The translations under genes were made by a program, and so were the position numbers. Positions 1 to 7,278 of a DNA stretch of 13,306 nt are shown piece by piece; positions within the stretch are counted from its first letter, which is position 1, and each line of letters begins with the position of its first letter. The stretch comes from JBEKEX01 sp050013615 (GTDB lineage: Bacteria; Chloroflexota; Anaerolineae; Anaerolineales; Anaerolineaceae): contig JBEKEX010000070.1 in NCBI GenBank assembly GCA_050013615.1, positions 1 to 13,306 of the forward strand, written 5' to 3'. The notes beneath the pieces are model-generated. The model worked only from the letters and a program-made list of their open reading frames with translations. It was not told where the DNA came from and did no database searches.

Positions 1-44
1 CCAGCCTTTTCAGGGCTGCGCTCTACCACCTGAGCTACCTGGCC
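1..44 (-). tRNA. tRNA-Phe (anticodon GAA), 5' part only, cut by the window edge
   Basis: Read on the minus strand from position 44, the bases fold as a tRNA 5' half: a 7-base acceptor strand GGCCAGG (44-38), TA, a D arm with GCTC pairing to GAGC around the AGGTGGTA loop, and an anticodon arm with stem CAGCC/GGCTG. The seven-base loop CTGAAAA gives anticodon GAA, which reads phenylalanine codons. The variable loop, T arm and 3' acceptor strand lie left of the window, so pairing of the acceptor stem cannot be checked. Confidence 0.9.
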
Positions 45-187
45 ACTTTCGGTCCGCACATCTCTGTCCGCAAAGTTCTGCCCGCAAAACGACTGACGGC
101 CAATCTAGCCGGGCACTGGGCGCTCTCACTGGGCGGGATGCCGCGAAGCAAAACAGCCGATGCTCTGGGACCGTGCGGAACTCTCGA

Positions 188-216
188 ATTATAACAACGG
201 TGTGCCGTTCGCTCAA
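188..216 (-). promoter_or_regulatory. sigma70-type promoter for the tRNA-Phe transcript
   Basis: On the minus strand the -35 box TTGAGC (216-211) is followed by a 17-base spacer and a perfect -10 box TATAAT (193-188). This is the best-formed promoter in the window. Transcription would start near 181 and run into the tRNA at 44, leaving a leader of about 137 bases to be removed by processing. It lies downstream of the hutI stop codon and faces the tRNA, so the tRNA is the obvious target. I see no gene and no strong terminator between 45 and 187. Confidence 0.6.
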
Positions 217-266
217 AATGGCTGCCGACGATTTCCGCCGCGCCTTTTCTTTCTCACATTCTCTTT

Positions 267-1538
267 TTACAAAGAGAGATGGCCGCTCGGCACGCCATTC
301 ATGATCGTCAGCGCGCAGCGATTGGCGCCAAACCAGTATGGGATCTCGCGATAGTCACTCACGTCAAACGCGGCCAGGTCGGCGTCTTTGCCCGGTTCCA
401 CGCTGCCTTTGCGTTCGGCTAAGCGAAGCGCCCAAGCTCCGTTGATGGTCGCCGCTGCGATCGCCTCCGCGGGTGACATCTTCATATGCGTGCAGGCCAG
501 CGACAGCGCCATCGGCATGCTGAGGGTTGGGGAAGAGCCTGGGTTGTAGTCCGTGGCCAGCGCGACTGCCGCACCGGATTCAATGAACCGGCGCGCGTTC
601 GGATATTTCGCGAAACCGAGAAAGTAATTTGCCCCCGGAACGAAAGTTGCGACGGTGTCAGTCTCGGCCAGGAGCGGCAGGTCGGCGTCGTTCACGTGGT
701 CCATGTGATCGAGAGATGCTGGCTGGTATTGAAGCAGCGGCCCGAGTCGCGTTTCGCTGAGTTGCCCCACATGTGCACGAACCGCCAGACCGTGTACTTT
801 CGCCGCCGCGAAAATCTGCACGGTTTCTCCGGCGCTGAAAGCTCCACAATCGCAGAACACATCCACGAAGGGCAGCGGGCGTCTCCCGGCGTTCTGCTGC
901 CACCAAACTTTGACCGCCGGCAGCATCTGGTCGCAGACCAGCGCCGTATAACCCTCAGGATCATCCTTATATTCGGGGGCGATGGCGTGCGCCCCCAAAA
1001 AAGTCGGAGAAATTTCCAGCGGGCCTTCGACGTCCAACTGCAGCAAGACCGTCAATTGGGTGATCTCGGCTTGCGTTTCCAGACCATAGCCGCTCTTGGC
1101 TTCCGCCGTGGTGGTGCCGTGGCGAAACATGCTGACCGCCCGGCTGCGCGTCTGCGCCAGCAATTCGGCGGGCGCGGCTGCCCGCGTCTGTTTCACTGTG
1201 GAAGCGATCCCCCCACCCGCTGCCATGATTTCCATGTAGGTCTTGCCCTGCAGCCGCATCTCGAATTCGGCCGCCCGGTCGCCGGCCCAGACCAAATGCG
1301 TATGCGGATCTACAAAACCGGGCAGCACCACCTTGCCGCCCGCATCCAGGCGCGGCTCGCTCGCAGGCAGCCGGTGCAGCAGGTCGTCGGCCTTTCCCAC
1401 GGCTTCGATCATGCCGTCCCGCACCAGCACAGCACCGTTTTCGATAATGTTCAGCCTACCCAGTTCGCTGCCGCGCTGGGGCTCAGGGGTCAAGGCTAGA
1501 AGCTGGGAGATGTTGTAGATAAGCATGGAAAGAGCCAC
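267..1538 (-). CDS. hutI: Imidazolonepropionase (histidine degradation)
   Basis: Cytosolic metal-dependent amidohydrolase that hydrolyses 4-imidazolone-5-propanoate to N-formimino-L-glutamate, the third step of histidine breakdown. The 423-residue length is normal for the family. Visible family motifs are FVDPHTH (metal ligands H79 and H81), GTTTAEAKSGYGL (141-153), PTFLGAHA (178-185), the third metal ligand H256, SLDH (H278, matching the catalytic His of the Bacillus enzyme) and ATDYNPGSS with ligand D330. The usual HA(D/E)(E/Q) segment reads HVGQ, so the Bacillus catalytic Glu is Gln here; from memory other HutI proteins also carry Gln. The listed start is GTG; an ATG four codons later (1526-1524) is equally plausible because neither has a clear Shine-Dalgarno sequence. 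No hutH, hutU or hutG lies nearby, so the pathway genes must be scattered or incomplete. Confidence 0.93.
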   Translation of the reverse strand: MALSMLIYNISQLLALTPEPQRGSELGRLNIIENGAVLVRDGMIEAVGKADDLLHRLPASEPRLDAGGKVVLPGFVDPHTHLVWAGDRAAEFEMRLQGKTYMEIMAAGGGIASTVKQTRAAAPAELLAQTRSRAVSMFRHGTTTAEAKSGYGLETQAEITQLTVLLQLDVEGPLEISPTFLGAHAIAPEYKDDPEGYTALVCDQMLPAVKVWWQQNAGRRPLPFVDVFCDCGAFSAGETVQIFAAAKVHGLAVRAHVGQLSETRLGPLLQYQPASLDHMDHVNDADLPLLAETDTVATFVPGANYFLGFAKYPNARRFIESGAAVALATDYNPGSSPTLSMPMALSLACTHMKMSPAEAIAAATINGAWALRLAERKGSVEPGKDADLAAFDVSDYREIPYWFGANRCALTIMNGVPSGHLSL

Positions 1539-1575
1539 ACTTTTCAGAGTGGAATGTAATTCTATTCCGTACCCG

Positions 1576-1584
1576 ATTATAGCA
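1576..1584 (-). promoter_or_regulatory. Extended -10 promoter of hutI
   Basis: The minus strand reads TGCTATAAT here, a match to the extended -10 form TGnTATAAT, with no recognisable -35 box upstream. The predicted transcript starts near 1569 and would have a leader of about 30-43 bases before the GTG or ATG start of hutI. It indicates that hutI is transcribed separately from the upstream MFS gene. Confidence 0.45.
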
Positions 1585-1622
1585 TGGGGTTTCTATAGCA
1601 GCAGTAAAGATAGTTTTCCAAT

Positions 1623-1664
1623 CGACCGTTTCGCTTCGACCGTTTCGCTTCGGCCGTTTCGCTG
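1623..1664. repeat. Three tandem copies of a 14-bp unit
   Basis: The unit CGACCGTTTCGCTT occurs at 1623-1636 and again identically at 1637-1650. A third copy at 1651-1664 has one internal change (CGGCC for CGACC) and a different last base. The array ends 11 bases before the MFS stop codon complement, so it lies in the 3' untranslated part of that transcript, between the MFS gene and the hutI promoter. No function can be read from it. Confidence 0.85.
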
Positions 1665-1674
1665 CCCGGTCCGC

Positions 1675-2886
1675 CTACTTCGCCGTACGGGTACGTGGTA
1701 GTTTCACGCCCCGTAACAGCAACACAGAAACGACGTTGAGCACCGCGGCCACCGCTCCGTTGACCAGGAAACCGTGTGCAAAGAAACTGGGGGCAATCAA
1801 CGAGCCCACCGCACGGCCCAGAGAAAGCACTGCAATGAAGACCGCCAGCATCGTCGCCCGCGTGGCCGGCAGGACCTCGGAGACCAACGGCCAGCTCGAG
1901 GTTACCGCATATTCGAATGTCAGATAGAAAAGGAACAGCCAGGCGATTGCCCCCACCAGCGATGTGCCCAGCAGCGGCAGGCTGAACACCACCAGGCAGT
2001 TGGCTGCCAGCCCCATCACCACCGAGCGCTCCTTGCCCAACCGGTCTACTAGCAGGGTGGAAAGTCCCTCACCGCCCAACTCCGAGAACCCGATCACCAT
2101 GGAAGCTGCACCCAATGCAGCGATCTGCAGGTTATAGGAGTCCTCGATCCATGCTCCAAAGACCACGTTGACCACTTCGTTGGCCACCAACATGGCCATC
2201 CCAGAGCCGAGCATGAACAGGGCGTTCCGGGACGTGAACACCTGGCGCAGTCCCGCGTACAAACTTTCCTTGGGCGCAGCAGCCGCAGAGGCACCATCAC
2301 CCGGCACCTGCCAGATGATGACCAACAGCGCCAGGACGGCCAGCACCGTCAATATCGTGAAGGGGGTATGCCAATCCGTCGCCTGGATGATCACCCCGAA
2401 CAGCGGGATGAGCAGGATGAAGCTGAGCGCCCAGCTCATTTCCGTAACGCCCAGGATCGCCCCGCGCCGGCTATAGGATGACCGGTCGCTCAAGTAGGCC
2501 TGCATGGCCGGCAGGAACACGTTGTTCCCCAGGTTCGCCAGCATCAAGGCCAGCATGAACGTCCAATAACTGGGGAAAAGTGCCACCAGGGCAGTGCCCA
2601 ACGTAAAAATGCCCAGTCCCAGCAACATGCCCGTGCGGCGGCCATAACGGTCGGCAACCGGAGCTATGAAAGGCCCCAGCGCACTGGTGACCATGGAAAG
2701 CGAAATAGCCAGGGTGATGTCTGCCAGGTTCATCCGCATGCCATTGCTCAACACCGTCAAGAAAGGATAGACCAGGCGGCTGGCTGCATTAAACACCAGC
2801 CGGATGGTAGTGAACATCCCAACCTTGGTTTTCAAAGAGGATGGAGCTTTGGGATCAGTGGTTGTATCGGTGCTGGCTTCGGTCAT
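1675..2886 (-). CDS. Major facilitator superfamily (MFS) transporter
   Basis: A 403-residue inner-membrane protein with about 12 hydrophobic segments after a polar 20-residue N-terminus rich in Thr and Ser. The loop between helices 2 and 3 carries the MFS motif A, seen as APVADRYGRR (75-84), and a degenerate copy (LLVDRLGKERS) appears in the second half, as expected from the internal duplication of the family. Size and motif A fit a 12-helix proton-coupled exporter of the DHA1 type, but the proline-rich antiporter motif C in helix 5 is not evident and the substrate cannot be deduced. The start is supported by an AAGGAAG ribosome site at normal spacing. It is the last gene after an Rrf2 regulator and an 85-residue protein on the same strand, so control by that regulator is likely. 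Confidence 0.9.
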   Translation of the reverse strand: MTEASTDTTTDPKAPSSLKTKVGMFTTIRLVFNAASRLVYPFLTVLSNGMRMNLADITLAISLSMVTSALGPFIAPVADRYGRRTGMLLGLGIFTLGTALVALFPSYWTFMLALMLANLGNNVFLPAMQAYLSDRSSYSRRGAILGVTEMSWALSFILLIPLFGVIIQATDWHTPFTILTVLAVLALLVIIWQVPGDGASAAAAPKESLYAGLRQVFTSRNALFMLGSGMAMLVANEVVNVVFGAWIEDSYNLQIAALGAASMVIGFSELGGEGLSTLLVDRLGKERSVVMGLAANCLVVFSLPLLGTSLVGAIAWLFLFYLTFEYAVTSSWPLVSEVLPATRATMLAVFIAVLSLGRAVGSLIAPSFFAHGFLVNGAVAAVLNVVSVLLLRGVKLPRTRTAK

Positions 2887-2897
2887 AAGACTTCCTT

Positions 2898-2935
2898 ATA
2901 TAAAGAAATCCCCTCCCAGCCAATTGGGAGGGGAT
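2898..2935 (-). terminator. Hairpin terminator or attenuator in front of the MFS gene
   Basis: A perfect 11-bp inverted repeat (2908-2918 and 2925-2935, ATCCCCTCCCA and its complement) encloses a 6-base loop. On the minus strand it is followed by TTTCTTTAT, as in a Rho-independent terminator. It begins 21 bases after the stop of the 85-residue gene. Only about 20 bases separate it from the MFS start, and these are occupied by the ribosome site, which leaves no room for a separate promoter. It therefore probably acts as a partial terminator inside the operon. Confidence 0.75.
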
Positions 2936-2956
2936 GGAGGTCACAGCAAGATAGGA

Positions 2957-3214
2957 TCAATCGATCGTGTGCTGCGGGCGTTCGGGCAAGTTGTAAAAAT
3001 AAATGGTGCGCGAGTCGTAATGATGCACGCGGTTGATGTGCACCAGCCAATCGAGCTCCTCGTCCGAGGGGTGGTGGCTGATGTCGCTTTCTTTCACCTT
3101 GATAAAATCGCCGCTCTGCACATCTTGGAAGAGGTTGTCACCCCAATCGATCACATAGGAACCATCTCGGGTAATGACCACCCACGTCCGGTTGACTGGC
3201 GTTCCAGCAGGCAT
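2957..3214 (-). CDS. Small protein of unknown function, 85 residues
   Basis: I do not recognise a family. The protein is acidic, soluble-looking and has no signal peptide or membrane segment. The N-terminal half (NRTWVVITRDGSYVIDWGDN) looks like short beta strands, the middle has a polar stretch with SDEELDWLVH, and the C-terminus is rich in Tyr, His and Pro. There are no cysteines. An AGGGAG ribosome site 9 bases before the ATG supports translation. It starts 27 bases after the stop of the Rrf2 regulator gene and is followed by a hairpin terminator and then the MFS gene, so it is the middle gene of a regulator-small protein-transporter unit. Codon use resembles its neighbours. It might be an accessory or sensory partner of the regulator or transporter, but this rests on position only. 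Confidence 0.75.
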   Translation of the reverse strand: MPAGTPVNRTWVVITRDGSYVIDWGDNLFQDVQSGDFIKVKESDISHHPSDEELDWLVHINRVHHYDSRTIYFYNLPERPQHTID

Positions 3215-3241
3215 GATGCTGCTCCCTGTATTTTACTCGAC

Positions 3242-3664
3242 TTAGGCAGCAGAAAGGACTTTTCTGCTCCCAGCAAATTGCGAAAAATAGGTTTTGCGCA
3301 ATTTTTCGACCAGATCGGCTTGCGTACTGCACCACAGATCGCGAATGGGGCAGTCCTCGCCGAACGGGCAAGCTGAAGCGCTATAAGTGCACTCGTTGAG
3401 CGAAATGGGACCATCAATGGCTTCCACCACTTCCAGGATGGAGACCTCTTCCGGTGGCCGTGCCAGCGAGACGCCCCCGCGCGCACCCCGTGAGGTGTGG
3501 ATGAGCCCCGCAATGGATAGCTGGGAGATGATCTTCGCTAGGAATGAGGGGGGAATGCTCTGTTCTTCGGCAATCTGCGATGTGGCCGCACGCTGGGTGG
3601 GTTCCAGCCGTGCCAGGTAGAGCATGGCTCGCAGTGCGTAATCGGCCTGACGCGTGATTTGCAT
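3242..3664 (-). CDS. Rrf2-family transcriptional regulator with cysteine cluster
   Basis: A DNA-binding regulator of the Rrf2 family (relatives include IscR, NsrR, CymR and RsrR); 140 residues is typical. It opens with the family signature MQITRQADYALRAMLYLA. A winged helix-turn-helix follows at about 25-65, with SQIAEEQSIPPSFLAKI as the recognition region and GARGGVSLARP as the wing. It then carries the conserved EVVEAIDGP segment (78-86). Cysteines C92, C99 and C105 stand where Fe-S-binding members have their cluster ligands (spacing CX6CX5C), with an extra C112, so an iron-sulfur or redox/NO-sensing role is likely but unproven. An AGAGGAAG ribosome site precedes the ATG. It is the first gene of a minus-strand unit with the 85-residue gene and the MFS transporter, and probably controls its own operon. 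Confidence 0.92.
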   Translation of the reverse strand: MQITRQADYALRAMLYLARLEPTQRAATSQIAEEQSIPPSFLAKIISQLSIAGLIHTSRGARGGVSLARPPEEVSILEVVEAIDGPISLNECTYSASACPFGEDCPIRDLWCSTQADLVEKLRKTYFSQFAGSRKVLSAA

Positions 3665-3680
3665 AATAAATCTTCCTCTT

Positions 3681-3717
3681 TTGGTAATAAGGGTAAAAAT
3701 ACTCTTTATTCTACCAA
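3681..3717. promoter_or_regulatory. Imperfect AT-rich inverted repeat in the Rrf2 leader
   Basis: The arms TTGGTAATAA (3681-3690) and TTATTCTACCAA (3706-3717) form an imperfect dyad with outer half-sites TTGGTA/TACCAA, separated by 15 bases. It lies 17-53 bases upstream of the Rrf2 start codon, downstream of the predicted promoter. It could be a second operator or a leader RNA structure. The AT-rich setting makes chance symmetry possible. Confidence 0.3.
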
Positions 3718-3752
3718 GTTTATGCTAACCCTCCCCACGGGGCAAGTGACAG

Positions 3753-3775
3753 AGGTCATCCCTAAAGGATGACCT
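3753..3775. promoter_or_regulatory. Perfect 23-bp dyad at the predicted start of the Rrf2 operon transcript
   Basis: AGGTCATCC (3753-3761) and its exact complement GGATGACCT (3767-3775) flank 5 bases. The dyad starts about 7 bases after a minus-strand TATAAT at 3787-3782, so it would cover +1 of the Rrf2 operon. Its 23-bp length matches operators of several Rrf2 proteins such as NsrR, although the bases differ. The alternative is an mRNA-protecting 5' hairpin. The tail on the plus strand (TCTCCTATTATA) is not a convincing terminator. Confidence 0.45.
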
Positions 3776-3781
3776 TCTCCT

Positions 3782-3787
3782 ATTATA
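3782..3787 (-). promoter_or_regulatory. Candidate -10 box of the Rrf2 operon
   Basis: TATAAT on the minus strand in a very AT-rich stretch (3781-3806), immediately upstream of the 23-bp dyad. No good -35 box is found at 16-18 bases. The rest of the divergent region, 3665-3993 (329 bases), holds the two dyads, this box, a short palindrome TTTTATGATAAAA at 3794-3806 and the thioesterase -10 box. I see no gene between 3807 and 3979. Confidence 0.4.
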
Positions 3788-3979
3788 TACTTATTTTATG
3801 ATAAAAGACAGAAAATTTCACCTGTTTTACATTCAAAGTACTGAGTGGGTCGCAAAAACGCCAAAAGAGATGGCTTCAACATGCGCCAGTTCATCTGTCA
3901 CGGCGGAGGATGGCACTCTTTGCCTGCCCCGGTTCTTTGGGGGTCCAACGAAATGATCTCCATACCATTAGGCCAGGGG

Positions 3980-3985
3980 TATAAT
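3980..3985 (+). promoter_or_regulatory. -10 box of the thioesterase gene, suggesting a leaderless mRNA
   Basis: A perfect TATAAT ends 8 bases before the ATG at 3994, and no Shine-Dalgarno sequence is present. Transcription starting 6-8 bases after the box would begin at or next to the start codon. No -35 match is seen at the proper spacing. Confidence 0.45.
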
Positions 3986-3993
3986 TTTTCTCT

Positions 3994-4416
3994 ATGAATG
4001 ATTTCCATTTCTATTGTCCCATCCAGGTGCGTTACGGCGACCTGGACACGCAGTGGCATGTCAACAATGCCCACGTCCTCATGTTCCTCGAACAGGCACG
4101 CTTTACCTATATTACCGAGCTGGGCCTGTTCAAGGGCAATAACTTCTTCGACCTGGGCCTGATCGTCGCCGACGTGCATGTGGCTTACCTGGCGCCCGTC
4201 GAGCTGGGGCAAAAGGTACGCGTCGGGGTGCGCACCAGCCACATTGGCCACAAAAGTTTGACCTTCGAATACCAGGTGGAGGACGAGAACGCCAACCAGG
4301 TGCTCGCCAAGGCCGAGACGGTCATGGTGGCTTACGATTACCACGCCCGCGCCAGCAAGCTGGTGCCGCCGGAATGGCGCGAAACGATCGGCAAATTCGA
4401 GGGGATTGCGTTCTAG
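3994..4416 (+). CDS. Acyl-CoA thioesterase, hotdog fold (YbgC/FadM type)
   Basis: A 140-residue single-domain hotdog-fold hydrolase of the 4-hydroxybenzoyl-CoA thioesterase (4HBT) family, which cleaves acyl-CoA thioesters in the cytosol. The N-terminal active-site block is clear: RYGDLDTQWHVNN (13-25), where the Asp before the HVNN helix (D18) is the expected catalytic residue, followed by the hotdog helix with LEQARF. The rest fits the beta sheet (LIVADVHVAYLAPVELGQKV and KSLTFEYQV). Substrate chain length cannot be inferred. No ribosome site is visible, but a TATAAT ends 8 bases upstream, so translation may start on a leaderless transcript. The stop is 23 bases from the start of an M42 peptidase gene on the same strand, so the two are probably co-transcribed, although no functional link between them is known. 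Confidence 0.9.
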   Translation: MNDFHFYCPIQVRYGDLDTQWHVNNAHVLMFLEQARFTYITELGLFKGNNFFDLGLIVADVHVAYLAPVELGQKVRVGVRTSHIGHKSLTFEYQVEDENANQVLAKAETVMVAYDYHARASKLVPPEWRETIGKFEGIAF

Positions 4417-4439
4417 ATTCTGTGTGTTCGGAGGAAATG

Positions 4440-5486
4440 ATGACACTACCAACCGTCGATTTGGATTATTTGCAAAGTTTCTTGGTCGGGCTGCTCAACA
4501 CTCCCAGCCCCACCGGTTTCACCGACGCGGCCATCCAATATACCCAGGAAGCTTTCTCGAAGTTTTCAGGTCTCGAATTGTCACACACGCGCAAAGGCGC
4601 CCTGCTGGTCACCCTCCCAGGCAAAAAGCGTGATGCGCCCCGCTCACTGACCTCCCATGTCGACACGCTGGGCGCCATGGTCAAGGAGATCAAACCCAAC
4701 GGCCGGCTCAAGCTGACCCAACTAGGCGGCTTCTCTTGGAACTCGGTGGAAGGCGAGGGCTGCACCGTTTTCACCAGCCAGGGCAAGCGCTACCGCGGCA
4801 GTATCTTGATCGACAAGGCTTCCATGCACGTTTACGGCCGGCAGGCCGACTTGAAGCGGGAAGACGAGACCATGGAAGTGCGTCTGGACGAGGTGGCCAC
4901 CACCCACGACCAGGTACGGATGCTGGGCATCAACGTGGGCGATTTCATCGCCTTCGACCCGCGCGTGGAGGTGGTCAACCACTTCGTGCGCTCACGCCAC
5001 CTGGACGACAAAGCTTCGGTCGCCTGCCTGGTCACCGCCGCCAAAGCCCTGGCCGATGCCGGGCTGAAGCCGGAACAGGACACCTATCTGCTCATCAGTA
5101 ACTTCGAAGAAGTGGGACACGGCGCCGCGGCCGGCATCCCTGAAGAGGTGACCGAGTTGCTGGTGGTCGACATGGCCGCCATCGGCGAGGGTCAGACTTC
5201 CGACGAATTCCATGCCTCGCTGTGCGTCAAGGATTCGGGCGGCCCCTATCACCACGGCCTAAGCCAGCGCTTACGACAGCTTGCCGAGGTGAACCAGATC
5301 CCCTACAAGGTCGACATCTATCCCCATTACGGCTCGGATGGCATGGCGTTCTGGTCTGCCGGAGGTAATGTGGCCGTGGCGCTCATCGGTCCCGGCGTGG
5401 ATGCCTCGCACCATTACGAGCGCACCCACCTGGACGCCCTGGACGCCACCACCCGCTGGGTGCTGGCGTATGTATTGAGCGAATGA
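4440..5486 (+). CDS. M42-family metallopeptidase (aminopeptidase/endoglucanase-like)
   Basis: A cytosolic dinuclear-metal peptidase of family M42, usually a tetrahedral aminopeptidase that trims short peptides; 348 residues is the family size. Expected metal and catalytic residues appear in order: H73 in TSHVDTLGAMV, D189 in RHLDDKAS, catalytic Glu and ligand in NFEEVGHGA (E223, E224), D244 in VVDMAA, and a C-terminal His in DASHHYERTH (H324 or H325). The non-catalytic PDZ-like insert lies between about 80 and 180. The reading frame is open upstream to 4374, but a GGAGG ribosome site at 4430-4434 points to the tandem ATGs at 4437 and 4440. The second has the better 5-base spacing and lies past the thioesterase stop. 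Family members are often misnamed cellulases. Confidence 0.88.
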   Translation: MTLPTVDLDYLQSFLVGLLNTPSPTGFTDAAIQYTQEAFSKFSGLELSHTRKGALLVTLPGKKRDAPRSLTSHVDTLGAMVKEIKPNGRLKLTQLGGFSWNSVEGEGCTVFTSQGKRYRGSILIDKASMHVYGRQADLKREDETMEVRLDEVATTHDQVRMLGINVGDFIAFDPRVEVVNHFVRSRHLDDKASVACLVTAAKALADAGLKPEQDTYLLISNFEEVGHGAAAGIPEEVTELLVVDMAAIGEGQTSDEFHASLCVKDSGGPYHHGLSQRLRQLAEVNQIPYKVDIYPHYGSDGMAFWSAGGNVAVALIGPGVDASHHYERTHLDALDATTRWVLAYVLSE

Positions 5487-5491
5487 TTTTG

Positions 5492-5536
5492 GTACAGGCG
5501 AGGCAATGACCTGTCCTGCAAAGGACTCGCCTGTAC
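5492..5536. repeat. Palindromic repeat element with 11-bp terminal inverted repeats
   Basis: GTACAGGCGAG (5492-5502) is perfectly complemented by CTCGCCTGTAC (5526-5536). The interior GGCGAGGCAATG string also occurs in the element at 13031-13100, so the two are probably members of related dispersed palindromic repeat families. It begins 6 bases after the M42 stop and is followed by CATTTT, so it may help end that transcript. Confidence 0.75.
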
Positions 5537-5541
5537 ACATT

Positions 5542-5628
5542 TTGTCATCGCGAACGACCGCAGGGAGCAAAGCGGTCTCCCTATCAATCAGGGAGATTGC
5601 TTCGCCCTTACAGGGCTCGCAATGACAA
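5542..5628. repeat. 87-bp nested palindromic element (TGTCATTGCGA type)
   Basis: The ends TTGTCATCGCGA and TCGCAATGACAA pair with one mismatch. An inner pair GCGGTCTCCCT (5572-5582) and AGGGAGATTGC (5590-5600) pairs with two G-T or mismatch positions around a 7-base loop. The end sequence closely resembles the TGTCATTGCGAG...CTCGCAATGACA repeats found in many bacterial genomes. It encodes nothing and looks like a small non-autonomous element or REP-like hairpin. It is followed by CTCTTTTTTC (5629-5638), so as RNA it would also make an effective terminator for the thioesterase-peptidase unit. Confidence 0.8.
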
Positions 5629-5675
5629 CTCTTTTTTCTACTTGGTTTAACAGCTTCTGCCTTTTCTATTTAAGC

Positions 5676-5681
5676 TATAAT
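5676..5681 (+). promoter_or_regulatory. -10 box of gatB
   Basis: A perfect TATAAT 30 bases before the gatB ATG, with no clear -35 box. It lies just after the palindromic element, so gatB seems to have its own promoter. An ATG two bases after the box opens a 14-codon frame (5684-5728) that overlaps the gatB start in another frame. Confidence 0.45.
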
Positions 5682-5711
5682 TCATGAAATTTTTACGCTC
5701 CTGGTGCAGAG

Positions 5712-7181
<1,470 letters not shown>

Positions 7182-7278
7182 TAAAGTCCGAAATCAATGG
7201 CGGGACTGAATTTAATATGAATTGCGCCGTCTGCTGCCCACGGAAAGACATCACACGCGAGTAGCGATGTTCATCACC

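Noticed and set aside
259..278. Small hairpin at the hutI stop codon as a terminator
   Set aside because: About 7 weak A-T-rich pairs over the stop codon, followed by a purine-rich tail rather than a T run.
486..1499. A 337-codon plus-strand open frame
   Set aside because: It lies entirely antisense to hutI, whose motifs are intact. The translation is Arg/Gln-rich and low in recognisable pattern, as expected for a shadow frame in GC-rich coding DNA.
3910..3984. 24-codon frame after CGGCGGAGG
   Set aside because: The ribosome-site-like bases touch the ATG with no spacing, and the frame ends in the thioesterase -10 box. It looks like chance.
4374..4439. Upstream in-frame extension of the M42 peptidase
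   Set aside because: It overlaps the end of the thioesterase gene, and the 22 extra residues do not fit the family. A GGAGG site points to the later ATG pair.
5492..5628. CRISPR repeats
   Set aside because: The repeated arms are inverted, not direct, and there are no regular spacers or cas genes.
7185..7212. Possible gatB terminator AGTCC/GGACT
   Set aside because: Only 5 pairs with a 13-base loop and a short GAATTT tail; too weak to call.
7217..7264. 15-codon frame encoding the Cys-rich peptide MNCAVCCPRKDITRE
   Set aside because: No ribosome site, and it lies upstream of the predicted glutamate dehydrogenase promoter, so a leader-peptide role is unlikely.
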